Source: Microvelia longipes (lineage: Eukaryota > Arthropoda > Insecta > Hemiptera > Veliidae). From it: a stretch of DNA of 64,000 nucleotides. Of the stretch, positions 21,321-32,165 are shown piece by piece. Numbering within the stretch: the stretch's first letter is position 1; every line of letters begins with the position of its first letter. Location of the stretch: assembly GCA_018340805.1 (NCBI GenBank), contig JACMZG010000042.1, positions 31,795 to 95,794 of the forward strand. The letters run 5' to 3'. The notes under the pieces are model-generated. The model saw only the letters and a list, made by a program, of their open reading frames with translations, had not been told where the DNA came from and ran no database searches. Made by a program: the position numbers and the translations under genes.

Positions 21321-21832
21321 ATGTAATTGAGGCTTATTTTGTAAGGATAACATAAAAAATTACGCTAGCTCATAATTATGATCATCTATCATTGATGAAT
21401 AATCGAATGATTTCCTCAATCTTTTTACGTTCGCCTCTAATAGAAAAAATAGTGTCTTCTTTACGATACCTCCTCTACTATCCCAGCTCCTTTAGGGATT
21501 GTTGAAAAATGGAAGAAAAAAGATCTTTATTTAATTACATAACTTTTTCTCTTAAAAGATAAAATTACTTAAATGTAAAAAGTTTTTTATCTGTTGAAAG
21601 TGAATTTTTTTTATAAAAATTTAATAAGATTTATTCAATTTTGTTTGTAAAGAACGCCCACCGTCTCCCACCCCCACACTTAGATCCGCCTGCCGGAATA
21701 ATTTTAGAGAGGGGTTGAAAATTAAGTCATAAAAATCATCTTGTTTAAATATATACTTTGGGGTAGATAAACAGTTTAGAGGTTCTAAGAAGTTTTTTAC
21801 TTTATATTCTGACCATTTTTGATTTTTTGTGT
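21321..21832. other. No feature recognised
   Basis: AT-rich; a pair of ATTACTTAAATGTAA words occurs near 21311 and 21566. Confidence 0.45.
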
Positions 21833-22036
21833 ATACACAATGCTCAAAGTTTAGGTTTTCGAGCAATACAAAAATGCTCAAAGTTTAGATTTTCGAGCAT
21901 ACACAATGCTCAAAGTTTAGGTTTTCGACCATACCAAAATGCTCAAAGTTTATGGTTTCGAGCATACACAATGCTCAAATTTAGGTTCGAGCCAATACAA
22001 ATGCTCAAAGTTTAGATTTTTGTGCATACACTATGC
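21833..22036. repeat. About 29 bp minisatellite, 7 copies
   Basis: Unit CACAATGCTCAAAGTTTAGG plus TTTTCGAGCATA. Alternate units differ (ACACAATG versus TACAAAATG), suggesting a 58 bp higher-order pair. Confidence 0.9.
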
Positions 22037-22334
22037 TAAAAAAAAGAATTTAATTAAAGGCGGTGAACATTTTTTGTGAGAAAATACCCCAATATTTCTA
22101 TAAGAGAATTTCCGAAGGAAAAATGACATATGGGTTTGGGTCATAGAGAGAAAAGTTGTTATTTTTTGTAAAGAAGGATTCACTGATAAAAAAAAAGAGA
22201 CCCTCGCCTCTTGCCGCTAACCAGTGTTGCGCCGCTCAGCTGTTGTCATTTATTCAGTACGTCATATTACTGGTTTGTATATGTTGGCATTACTGCCACG
22301 ATGTATTGCAAAATTTTCGAATCCTATTAGTCAA

Positions 22335-23128
22335 AAATCGAATGAGGTACCTCGAACTTTTTCTCGTTACATCGGATTCGGACTCGCTTCGCTCGTCCTC
22401 AGAAATACAGTTCGCATATTTATTACTGCAACATGGCCTTTGGATTCGCTTTGCTCGTCTTCAGATAGTAAATGCAGCTGTATCATTCTCAGCAGTCACC
22501 CATACAGCACTGACCACGCAAATGGTCCCTAATTTGTATGATCCAACAAAAAATCTCTAGATACTACTTGTCGTATTAAACGAAACCTAGTGTACTTATT
22601 TATTAGGAATGGTATACACTTGTTACTAAATTCAACTCAAGTGGACCATTCTTAATTGTTACAATTTTAAAAACGTACACCTAGTCCATCAATAAAAATT
22701 AAAACTATGCTGTGATAATGAGATGAAACTTACACATATTTAGTCGTGCTAAATCTCAATCCGATCGCATCATTTTCCGGTTTTATATTTTTTCGGAAAT
22801 TTTCTCTGAGTCATTATTGCGGGTTAATGACATTGTAAAAAATATTTTTTAAATAGCACACTATCCGCGGTAGACTGATTTTTGTAAAAGTTCCAACTCT
22901 CTTGCATAAATACACTAAGACGCTACGACTGATAACAGACACACACACACATTCAAACATACACACCACATTTTTAGAGCTCGGCTAGAAAAACACACAT
23001 ACGCATACAGACAACTTTGAAAAAACCTCTCAGGAGGCATTAATAATTCCGGTTTCATCCCGGGTTTCGGATTTTTTTGCAAACTCTATACTTTTCCTAT
23101 GTACCTACGGTATAATGAGGAAAAGTAA
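22335..23128 (-). repeat. R1, nearly full length
   Basis: Tail (22337, CGAATGAGGTACCTCGAACT), GGACTCGCTTCGCTCGTCCT, 5S-like part (22480-22550), AAAACGTACAC, TCAATCCGATCGCATC, TCATTATTGCGGGTTAATGA, the ACACACACA block and the head (23092, CTATGTACCTACGGTATAAT). The 102- and 134-codon frames at 22156-22560 are chance frames through it. 22040-22334 before it has no feature. Confidence 0.9.
22480..22550 (-). other. 5S rRNA-derived segment of R1
   Basis: On the - strand: TTGGATCATACAAATTAGGG, CATTTGCGTGGTCAGTGCTG, TATGGGTGACTGCTGAGA. GGTCAGTGCT then ATGGGTGAC keeps the 5S internal promoter order. Confidence 0.7.
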
Positions 23129-23333
23129 AATATGATTTGTTAACCATTATGTATATATGTCAAACAAAAATTAGTTTGCTTAATAATTAGCTAATAAAAT
23201 TGTACACATAAAATATATGTTAGTAAAAATTTAAAGTTAATATATTTACAAATTTTGAATGTAATACAATTTTAGTGAATAAATGGTTATAATATATCAT
23301 TTGATACTGCCGAGTTTTGCAAAACATGAATAG

Positions 23334-23722
23334 TTGACACAATATAATTGTGCGAGAGAGACACCTAGGAAATGTAACAAGCAAAATGCAAATGATACAT
23401 CTGGAACTGTTCCATCATTCGACATTCGTCACATTGATGGCTCGACATATGTCCTAAACTCTTACGCCGTCTTATTGATGGCGGTAAGAAAGCACGCTCG
23501 TCTCTGGTAAGTACTTTATATTCTTCGGAATTAATTGAAGGTCAGAGTGAGTTTAGGCTCTGTTGCGCCCCTGATGAGTTAGACGTAACGAAACAGAGTG
23601 GGACATGACATTATGTCGACCATCAATGATGATGAATGTCGAATGATGGAACAGTTCCAGATGTATCATTGCATTTTGCTTGTTTATTTCCTAGATGTCT
23701 CTCGCACAATTATATTGTGTCA
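23334..23722. mobile_element. Inverted-repeat element with about 110 bp arms
   Basis: The left arm starts GACACAATATAATTGTGCGA and runs to TTCGACATTCGTCA (about 23445). The right arm (23612-23722) is its complement ending CAATTATATTGTGTC. The loop carries the most complete hammerhead-like core in the window (23558-23598). Related fragments occur at 6120-6260 and 56425-56445. Confidence 0.85.
23558..23598 (+). other. Hammerhead-like motif with stems II and III
   Basis: CTCTGT (23558-23563) pairs with ACAGAG (23593-23598) as stem III. CTGATGA (23571-23577) precedes stem II GTTA/TAAC with tetraloop GACG, then GAAA (23590-23593). The NUH triplet would be GTT. Only six bases (GCGCCC) stand where stem I belongs, so self-cleavage is doubtful as drawn. 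Confidence 0.4.
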
Positions 23723-23729
23723 AATGGTT

Positions 23730-24265
23730 ATAATTATTTAACTTTTCGCGTACTATGACATGCTTTTTTTTGGTTTCGCGTAAAAAAGTGAATTGTCAGA
23801 GTACATAAAAAATTGTGCAAATTTAAAAAAAAAAGTTGGATTGCGGCAAAAATAAAATCTCTCAGAAGTTCCTTACTGTTAGAAGTGCGATACCTTATTT
23901 GACTCATGTTGGAGAAATGATTATGCACGTGTTATATAAAATGTTAGAACATGCCAACATGCTACCCCCTCCCAAGAGCGTATTATCAAAGTATATTATC
24001 ATTTGATAACCTACGTTACAAGCAACGTAATTAAATTAATGGATGTAATAAAGAGTCGGGAATAAGAGTATGATAAATAGATCGACATGATAAAAAATAG
24101 TGAAAAATATGTCATTTGGCAAATTACACGAGATATGATCTGAATGATAGATAAATTAAATTAATAGATATTTTCATCTACTTGAATATTTTTGTATAGA
24201 AATATAATTGCATTGAAAAACTGCAATTTCTCTTGTTTCTTTATGAAAGCGGTTTATGATTTTTT
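23730..24265. other. No feature recognised
   Basis: AT-rich, no repeats matched inside the window. Short frames only. Confidence 0.5.
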
Positions 24266-24267
24266 AA

Positions 24268-24565
24268 ATATATTTGTTTTTACTTTTCCTCATTTATGCC
24301 GTAGGTATTTGGAAAAGTATTGTGTTTGTAAAAAAAATCCGAAATCGGGAAATCCAGGAATTATTCTTTTAAGGTGTTTTTAAGGCTTCCTTAGCGGTTT
24401 TCTCAATGTTGTTTGACTTATCAGTTATAATGTTATCAACAGTCTCAATGTGTGTTTGTTAGAATCGTAGCTCCCAGTGTATTTATGTTTAGAGAGTTGA
24501 CATTTTGTACAGCAATCAACCTACAGTGTAGTTATGCTATCCGAAATATATTTTATGACGTCTTA
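24268..24565 (+). repeat. R1 head
   Basis: TTTTACTTTTCCTCATTTAT, GCCGTAGGTATTTGG, AATCCGAAATCGGG, TCGTAGCTCCCAGTGTATTT, CTACAGTGTAGTTATGCTAT, TTTTATGACGTC; it stops there. Confidence 0.9.
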
Positions 24566-26054
24566 AGCTCACAAAAAAAGAAAAAAACTTAAGCTTTAAA
24601 AAGTATGATTAAATTATTAATTAGTTTCAGTATATTACACCATTAATTTATTACTAAACAGCACCAATTTCCTATCTCCTATTTACCTATCTAAACATTA
24701 GATAGGTAAATTGCGTAAAAATCGTGTTATGTTCTGTCGAAATAAAAATCTCAATATTCTTAGTTTTAAAGTTCTCTACTAGGTAGCGCTGTCTTCTAGG
24801 TGGCAAAACTGCCTAACATTGAGCCTCTTTATCTCATTACCTTGATTGCAAAGAGATGAAATTCAGTAGAATAGTCAGCTCATCAAGAATCTTTTAGTTG
24901 CAATTAAAATGATATTTTTATGTCCTTAATAAAAATAACACGAGGGGGTGAAAATAACTTAGAGTTGCTTCCAGTAAAGGATGGTACGACAGCTAGACAT
25001 CCGGGAAATGCCGTGCCCCCAGCTGTCTGAACGTTGCATCTTTATGTTAAATCTATAATATTTTTTTGAGAGATTTGAAATTATAAATAATAAAATGTTT
25101 TCTCTGAAATTAATAACTGACCATTTTAGCTCTTTAAAGCATCACATTCAATAAAATTTTAAATTTACAGACTGGTTACAAGCCCTACTTTGACCACACA
25201 CAACGTTTTGTATCTATTTTAATTAGTTTCTATTTCGTAAATGAGAGTTTTTAATTCGATTCTTTGTTGTGTTTTCCGTTGGTTTATTAATGTTTCGCTG
25301 TCACGCTAAGGGAAAACAGGAAGGTGGCAACATTCAAATTTCCACTCCTCGAAGGCTAGCTTTTCACATTAGTTTTTCTTTTACTCTTGTGTTGTTAACA
25401 TAGTTTTGTGCCGTATATTTTAAAATATTTTTTTATTGAGTAACTGAATTTTGAACAACCTTTGCTTGTAAAACTAATCAAGTTTCTAATCCGAAATGAG
25501 AGAAAAAATAATTCGATATGTTATCCTGCATTTGCTTATCATTCACATTTTAAGCCCAAATTTGTTTTCTTTATTTATTCCATAAGGGGGCGTTAAGGAA
25601 AACTTAAGTTTTCCTAAATGTCTCTTTAGGAATCTAAAATAGACTTAAAATTCGTTAATCCTAGTGGATGTTTCTTCCTAATGAATTGGAATTCGGATTT
25701 TGTTTTTATGAGTTTGGTCCAAGCTGGATCAATAGATTATCCATAAAAATCTATTAGGCTGTCTAAATCTATGAGATGTTCAAAGCGATTTTCCTTATTT
25801 AAAACTAACTTTTTTTATTAAGGAAGAAGGGATTCCTTAGGAAGCAAGTATCGACGGTAGCTGATTCTTCGATTCCTAACGAAGCCTTGAAATTAAGACC
25901 TCCTGAAGGATGCCTAAAATAAACTAAAACAACCCCTTCCGCGTCAAGTAGATTTCTGCTTCATAATTCCTATGAACTATTCGGTCATACGATTTACAGG
26001 ATCATAGAGCATGAGTGAAAAAATTTCCGCCGCCCCCCAGCGCCGAGGTATCGG
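24566..26054. other. No gene recognised
   Basis: AT-rich. A TATCTACCTA-like hairpin (CTATCTAAACATTAGATAGG) lies near 24690-24710. 25560-25930 holds scattered TCCTAA/TTAGGA words in both orientations. Balanced-composition islands at 24950-25040 and 26020-26070 gave no ORF. Confidence 0.45.
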
Positions 26055-26059
26055 AGCGG

Positions 26060-26775
26060 CAAAGATAGTCCAAGAGCCGGACCTGAAAAATGTGACTCAT
26101 TTTTGTACTACATTAAAACCAAATTTTTTCTAAAAATATATCTAACATTTTGAAGAAAAAAACATTGTCTGCCTATCCAGAGTGGAGCATTTCATATAAT
26201 TGGATGATCAAAATTTATTAAATAGCAAAAAATTTCAGTTTCTTGAAATAAGTGGTTCCCTGTGGGTCGTGTGCAATACATGAAGAGAACATTTTTTCAA
26301 AAGGTGATACAATTTTCTGTAAAACGAATGTGTTTAATCATCAATTGGATGACTGCAACCAAAAGTTCTGCTTTTCAAAAACACTATTTATGCAAATTCG
26401 GCCATTTCTTTGAAAAAATATTAACTTTTTGTGAATTTTTTGGCCATTTAACAAATGGCATAACTTAGTTGTAATATTATCTGATTTTGACGAAAAAACT
26501 CGTTTATAGGAAATTTCATCAGCTTTAAACAAAGTTCTCTTCATGTTTTACCTACACATTTTACCTGCACACGACCTACAAGGAACCACTTATTACATGA
26601 GGACTGGAATTTGTGCTATTTTTCTAATATTTTGAGAGAGCGCATTCATATGAAGCTCCCTCTGGATAGGCAGACTATGCTTTTCCTATAAATTAAAGGT
26701 ATATTTTCAGAAAAGTTTAGTTTGAAGTAGTACAAAACGGGTCAAATTTTTTAGGCCTGGCTCTTGAACTATTAT
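26060..26775. mobile_element. F3 foldback element, copy 1
   Basis: The left arm (26067-26280) starts TAGTCCAAGAGCCGGACCTG and includes TGCCTATCCAGAGTGGAGC; the right arm (26530-26775) is its complement ending GGCCTGGCTCTTGAACTA. Ends of the form TAGTYCAAGAGCC suggest a TA-target Tc1/mariner-like element, inferred. The loop (26281-26529) contains CAACCAAAAG and GGCCATTT blocks shared with the copy at 47975-48870. Short frames on both strands are chance. Confidence 0.8.
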
Positions 26776-27110
26776 GTCCTTTCAGGTTTATAGAATTCAA
26801 GAAAACTGGAATTTGTGCGATTTTCTAATATTTGAGAGAGCGCATTCATATGAAGGGCTCCACTCTGGATAGGCAGGACTATGCTTTTCCTATAAATTAA
26901 AGGTATATTTTCAGAAAAGTTTAGTTTGAAGTAGTACAAAACGGGTCAAATTTTTTAGGCCTGGCTCTTGAACTATTATGTCCTTTCAGGTTTATAGAAT
27001 TCAAGAAAACAGGAATTTGTGCGATTTTCTTTAATATTTTGAGAGAGCGCATTCATATGAAGAGCTCCACTCTGGATAGCCACACTATGCTTTTCCTTCA
27101 TAATTTAAGG
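26600..27110 (+). repeat. About 205 bp tandem repeat of the F3 right arm
   Basis: The F3 right-arm unit beginning GGAATTTGTGC appears near 26607, 26806 and 27013. Units 1 and 2 extend through AGGCCTGGCTCTTGAACTAT and TTTCAGGTTTATAGAATTCA; unit 3 is cut short. Confidence 0.85.
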
Positions 27111-27881
27111 ATAAGCTCGTTTTAATATAAAGCGACATTTGTACCAAAATAATCAGAAAATTATGTTTTGTTTCCTTGAGAGAAAATTTTTTTTTTCTTA
27201 AGTACTCATGCTCTCTGAATCCTTTTTGAATTTGACTTTCTTTATGAAAATATTATAGTTTTATTTAATTTAAAACTTCATAGAGTCAGCATATTGTCCA
27301 TACGTTTGCCTAGATTGGAAAATGCGTAGCCTCCTGGGAAAGTGGAAAATAAGATACTTCCTTCTAACGTGGTTCTAAAAACGCCTTAAATTCTATATTT
27401 GTTTCTCTACATAAACTTATTCTTTAAACCCCTAAATTATAATTTTCAAGACAAAACTATTTAATATTTCTTGGTCGTGTCGTTCTTTTACTTAATATTA
27501 TAACCTCAAAATTCAGCTATATTTCGAAATAAAAAGTTTCAACAAATTTAAACTATCCAAGTCTTTGAAGCTTTAAAGCTATAAGTTTCTAAACTTTAAA
27601 ATTATTACATTTGAAATTAGAATTGTGTTCTATTATCATTGACTTAAAAAATAAAATATTGGAGCACATTTTTACGGTGAAATTATCGATTTCATTTTTT
27701 CCCTGATAGATTTATTGTGAATTTGTGAAAGAATTATTTGTGAAATATGACTCTAGAAAAAATTATTGAGGGTGTTGAAGGTTAGTTTTAATTTTTTTTT
27801 AAAATACTAAAATACCAAATTTAAGAGTTTGTCATAATTTGTCAGACTAGATAAAGGATCAAAGTTTTGGATAATACAAAA

Positions 27882-27886
<5 letters not shown>
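27111..27886. other. No feature recognised
   Basis: AT-rich, no matched repeat or convincing ORF. Confidence 0.5.
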
Positions 27887-27958
<72 letters not shown>

Positions 27959-27960
27959 TA
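27887..27960. repeat. (TA)n microsatellite
   Basis: About 37 TA units with one slip near the end. Confidence 0.95.
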
Positions 27961-28258
27961 TGCATGATAAGTTTCTAAAAAAATATATTACCTTTGAGTC
28001 GTGTTTTTTACCAAGAACAACGTCGCTGTTCTTACAAAGTATGATTCAAAGTAATAAACAAAGTATTATGATATGATAAATCAATAAATCACCTTAAAGT
28101 TTAAAATTACCAATTATGATATTACTGATCTAACTTTTCTTACAAATGGTATTTTCTAGATTTGTTTAGTAGTAATTAATAATTATTTATACCTGGGAAT
28201 ACTCAAATTTGGATTGCTAATGATTTATTCAAATGAAATTCATAATTTATTTTATTAT

Positions 28259-28857
28259 GAGAATATACAAAATAAAAATGCTAATATCTCAAAAAGCCAA
28301 TTTTTTAAAAATTTTAAAAAAAATTCATATAAAATCATATAAAATGTCCACAAAGTTTGGGATTGGACACAGTAGCGAATAACGTGTGTCAAGGTATGTC
28401 AAACTGCAAAAATTTAAGATCTATCGCATAATCATTGACACAAAATGCAAAAACATTGACATTTACCATACGCCTTCCTTTAACATTTTCCTTAAGGAGT
28501 CCTTAAGGAAAATGTTAGGTTTACAGTTAAGGTAAGGAAAATGTTAGGTCTCCTTAAGGAAGCCTTAAAACTTCCTTAAGGTGCCCTTAAGGAAAATGTT
28601 AGGTTTACAGTTAAGGTAAGGAAAATGTTGGGTCTCCTTAAGGAAGCCTTAAAACTTCCTTAAGGTGCCCTTAAAGGAAAATGTTAGGTTTACAGTTAAG
28701 GTAAGGAAAATGTTAGGTCTCCTTAAGGAAGCCTTAAAAGTTCCTTAAGGTGCCCTTAAGGAAAATGTTAGGTTTAGGTAAGGAAAATTTCTTTGAATAA
28801 CGGACTTAAAAATTGGCTTTTGAGATATCAGCATTTTTATTTTATATTTGCTCATAA
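28259..28857. mobile_element. Inverted-repeat element enclosing a 103 bp tandem array
   Basis: Ends ATGCTAATATCTCAAAAAGC plus CAATTTTT (28259-28307) and the complement TTTTGAGATATCAGCAT (28803-28857) form about 48 bp imperfect inverted repeats. The right end continues to about 29185 in sequence ending GACATGGAATGACCCTATA, typical of DNA-transposon termini, so the true element may be longer. Confidence 0.6.
28475..28790. repeat. About 103 bp tandem repeat, 3 copies
   Basis: Each unit is itself built of CTTAAGGAAAATGTTAGG and CCTTAAGGAAGCCTTAAAA, so it is rich in CCTTAAGG palindromes. Confidence 0.9.
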
Positions 28858-29640
28858 TATTGCTACTAATTGTTCAAAAATGTAGAATCTATTTGAAAGG
28901 ACCAAGTTTAAGCTTTCAAACGCCAACCGAAATTTAAAATCATACCCTATGCAGAAGTTTAGATACAGCCATTTTCGTAGTCGAAGGAATGTTGAAAAAT
29001 CACATTTTTTGGAAAATTTACCACCCCGCGGCAATACGGCTGCACCAAATGAGCCAAAAATCTGGACTTTGTCTTCCTTCTATGGTGCCTACCTGTCAGC
29101 CATATTGTATTGAAATCGGTTAGATCGAGTCCAAAATTGTACTTTTTGTGTGTTGATTTGACATGGAATGACCCTATATTGGTGTTTAATTATAATTAAA
29201 TTGGTAAATTTCATGGAGACTTCAACTTAAAATAACTTCGATTAAGACTGCTGTCTTTAAAAAAAACTTGTAGTCTTTTTATAATTTCGTAACTTATTAT
29301 TTCCAATACTTCCTTTGAAAAAAAGTTAGTTTTAAAGAAAATTGGAAAATAACTTAAAAGTTAAAAAAATATTGCAGAAACTTAGAGAGAGTTTGGTTGG
29401 GTAATTAGAGAGTTTTATCTCTCTCGAAGAATTACTTTTTAATAGGAAGAAAATGTTTGAATTGATGAAAATTGGGTCGGGATAATAATTTAGGAATAAA
29501 GATAATCAAATTTGATTTTTAAAAAGATACAGATAATTGTTACAAATTGGTTATTAAGAATTTAATGAAAATTTTACGAACTCTATTTTATGAGCTACAC
29601 GGTTATTGTTGTGTAAAATCAATGGATAATATCAAAACGT
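28858..29640. other. Probable transposon-derived segment, then unassigned DNA
   Basis: 28860-29185 reads like the subterminal part of a DNA transposon (CACCCCGCGGCAATACGGCT, TTGACATGGAATGACCCTAT), with no partner end located. 29190-29640 is plain AT-rich sequence. Confidence 0.35.
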
Positions 29641-29644
29641 TGAA

Positions 29645-30112
29645 ATATTTTTCTTCACTCATACAGTAGGTTTATTAGGAAAAGTATTGTGTTCGCAGAA
29701 AAATCGAAACCGGATTTAACATTAATTATCCGTTTCTTGGCCGTTTTTAAGAAGCCTCCTATAAGGTAGTACTTTTTCCACAAAGTCGACTGGTCTATAT
29801 GTGACGTACGTGTGTGATCTGTTATCATATGTATTTCCAGGGTTTTTGCTAAAATTTTGAAACTTAAAAAAAAAAATTTTACGTAAGTGTCGTATGATGT
29901 AATGACGACGAAAATATATTTGACGTTTTTCAATTAATACCACAAAAAGTTACCTCAAAAAAAATATCGAAAATGCATAATACACGGAAAATTTTCTCAA
30001 TCGGGTTAAGGTTCAGCAAACATGTACTTATATATAAGTCCGAATGCAGGGATGAGACGTAGCCAAATCGATGTCATAGGAATAGAGAGGTACCCCGTAC
30101 CCGATTTTTAAC
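29645..30112 (+). repeat. R1, strongly diverged
   Basis: Head (AGGAAAAGTATTGTGTTCGC at 29678), a GTGTGATCTGTTATCAT block, TCTCAATCGGGTTAAGG-type middle and a well-kept end GAGGTACCCCGTACCCGATT. The 5S-like part is not recognisable. Confidence 0.7.
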
Positions 30113-30334
30113 TTCGGCTTAAATGTAAGATCGTCAAGTTTTTTTAAGCTTTCTAAAAACTCCTGTTTTAGCATTTAGGTCTACTTTGGCCTAAAAATGT
30201 ATTAGATAGCATTTTAGAAACTCAATTAGTGCCTCTAAGCAACTGTTTTAATGCTTATTTAGCAACCCTTTTAATGCCTTACCTTTTCCTTAAGTGTCTG
30301 CCTTCTTTTTCTGTAAACCTTCTTTAGAAGTCTG

Positions 30335-30381
30335 TTTTTCCTCTATCTCAGTCCTTTTCCCATTTTCAGGTAGGTCGCATG
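30335..30381 (+). promoter_or_regulatory. Candidate recursive splice site (AG|GTAGGT)
   Basis: A long pyrimidine tract (TGTTTTTCCTCTATCTC, CTTTTCCCATTTTC) ends in AG at 30368-30369, immediately followed by GTAGGT. A second 5' splice site (GGTAAGT) sits 12 bases on, at 30382, which would define a recursive-splicing exon or a 12-base microexon. It lies on the same strand as the kinase exon. Confidence 0.35.
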
Positions 30382-30464
30382 GTAAGTTTTTAGCTTAGAG
30401 ATAAACTGTTGTTATTTTATATATAATTATATTTGAATATGATTGAGCACAAGTGGAGTTATTC
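30382..30464. other. No feature recognised
   Basis: Short AT-rich linker. Confidence 0.5.
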
Positions 30465-30788
30465 ATACTAGGAAACGAAGAAAAGAGTCTCTCCACAAAA
30501 ATAATGTGTATTGGCATAGCGCTTTCAACCTAACATGAGGTCATCATCAGTGCCATAAAAATGAAGATGAAAGTTAGAAATACATAAAACTATTTTCTTT
30601 TCCGAGATGGTTAATAGCTCGGTGAGTCAAGTAAGACTCACCATCTCGGAAAAGAAAATAGTTTTATGTATTTCTAACTTTCATCTTCGTTTTTATGGCA
30701 CTGATGATGACCTTATGTTAGGTTGAAAGCGCTTTGCCAATAAACAGTTTTTTTTTGTGGAGAGACTCTTTTCTTCGTTGCCTAGTAT
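30465..30788. mobile_element. Near-perfect palindrome (about 145 bp arms) with hammerhead-like cores
   Basis: ATACTAGGAAACGAAGAAAA at the left mirrors TTTTCTTCGTTGCCTAGTAT at the right, and pairing continues to the CCATCTCGGAAAAGAAAATA centre with a loop of about 30 bases. Each arm carries CTGATGATGACCT...AGGTTGAAAGC (right arm + at 30701-30730; left arm - at about 30521-30550). No TSD is distinguishable from the arm ends. Confidence 0.85.
30701..30730 (+). other. Hammerhead-like core in palindrome arm
   Basis: CTGATGA, stem ACCT/AGGT around TATGTT, one T, GAAA, then GCGC. The inverted copy is on the other arm. Confidence 0.35.
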
Positions 30789-30799
30789 AATAATATGTT

Positions 30800-30945
30800 T
30801 AGTGTCGTCCACAAGCCTTGAGCTTTTGCGACACAAATGGTCAATGTATATATTTTATTTATACATGTTTTGAAATTTAAAAAACTTAAGATTTAAATAA
30901 CTTAGATTTAAATAAACGAATTATTTATTACTAATTGTTAAATGA
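30800..30945 (+). repeat. Repeat shared with 45093-45250
   Basis: GTCCACAAGCCTTGAGCTT, GCGACACAAATGGTCAAT, TTTAAATAAACGAATTATTT. The second copy reads GCACAAAGCCTTTGAGCTTA, GCGACACAAATGGTCAATAT. Both are + and both end in an A/T-rich tail, so this may be a retroposon 3' end. Confidence 0.7.
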
Positions 30946-30956
30946 ATTCCTGCTAT

Positions 30957-31225
30957 CAGGAATTCCGAGGTACCACGGCACCCTCGGAATACCTGATCAG
31001 CCTCGTTTACTGGTCCTCAGATATTAGAAACGACCGGTTTATTCTTAGCGGTCACCCATCTAGTGTTTGACTTCGCTTTGAGCGGCTTAAATTTAGTAAT
31101 CCAACAGAAACGGGATATTCCAGACGTATCTATGTTTCTAGCCGTATTAAAAATGAAGCATAGTATACTTATTAGAGAAGGGGTACATTAGTGCCGAATT
31201 ATAACTCGATTTGATTAGTACGCCA
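30957..31225 (-). repeat. R1 tail and 5S part
   Basis: CCGAGGTACCACGGCACCCT, CCTCAGATATTAGAAACG, GCGGTCACCCATCTAGTG, AGTATACTTATTAGAGAAGG; it stops before the R1 middle. 5S-like at 31050-31112: on - GGATTACTAAATTTAAGCCG ... GATGGGTGACCGCTAAGAA. Confidence 0.8.
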
Positions 31226-31284
31226 ATGCTCACGCACATTGGCGTACTATCGTATCTTCTAGTGCTAGCGTATTCATGCTAGAG

Positions 31285-31385
31285 TCTCAATCTTTATGCG
31301 TCAAGTTACGTTGCTGATTTCAGTCTGTATGCGTCATGTTATGTTGCTGATCTCAGTCTTTATGCGTCATGTTACGTTGGTATAA
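31285..31385. repeat. About 38 bp tandem repeat, 3 copies
   Basis: CAGTCTTTATGCGTCATGTT plus ACGTTGCTGATCT. Sequence 31386-31558 has no feature. Confidence 0.85.
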
Positions 31386-31557
31386 GCATCAGTTAAATTA
31401 TTCAATCTTTATACATGACTAATAGAACTTATTAAGGATGTTGTAAAACTTATTGTATCAACAAGGAAGTAATGTGTATATGAATCATTTTCAAACCAGC
31501 TGTCATTCAAAACAGCTGCTTTTGACTTCGTTGACTATTTATAATAATATTTCTATC

Positions 31558-31696
<139 letters not shown>

Positions 31697-31780
31697 GTTT
31701 GTATTCGCTACTATAAACTTTATTATTCATATTTTCTCTTTTGTTATATTAATAACATTTATTTTATTATTTAGGTTATT

Positions 31781-31903
31781 AGCGAATTTCCTTTGGAAAT
31801 TCGCCTAATGGGATAGGCGTCATGGCGGAATTCGAACCTCGGACCACGACACAAATCCGTTTCAGAGGTCCCTTATGACGAAAAAAAATTTTCGCGAGAC
31901 TTT

Positions 31904-31905
<2 letters not shown>
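31781..31905 (-). repeat. F1-type SINE fragment with tRNA-like B box and hairpin
   Basis: AGCGAATTTCCTTTGGAAATTCGCC is split here as a perfect hairpin (arms GCGAATTTCC/GGAAATTCGC, loop TTT). On the - strand, GAGGTTCGAATTCCGCC is a B-box match after GTCGTGGTCCG. The A box is not clear. Confidence 0.5.

Positions 31906-31997
<92 letters not shown>
31905..31997. repeat. (TA)n microsatellite
   Basis: TA tract with two slips, directly joined to an R2 block. Confidence 0.95.
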
Positions 31998-32000
<3 letters not shown>

Positions 32001-32165
32001 TTCTAGACACTTTCTTGTAAACACTCTATCTTTCGAACGGATTAATATTTTTTAACCAAACTTGGTACAAAATCAACCTTTGGGAGGACACGAACCCTAT
32101 TGAAAACCAGGTTTTTGTGACGTCATCAACCCTGTTTGCTGAGTCAGCGAAATTTTCAAAAAATC
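31998..32165 (+). repeat. R2 block, (TA)n-associated
   Basis: ATTTCTAGACACTTTCTTGT, CTTTCGAACGGATTAATATT, AACTTGGTACAAAATCAACC, TTTGTGACGTCATCAACCC. The same block borders (TA)n at 16456, 41265 and 51540. Confidence 0.7.

Noticed and set aside
22156..22560. 134- and 102-codon overlapping frames
   Set aside because: Both lie across a reverse-oriented R1 copy including its 5S-like part.
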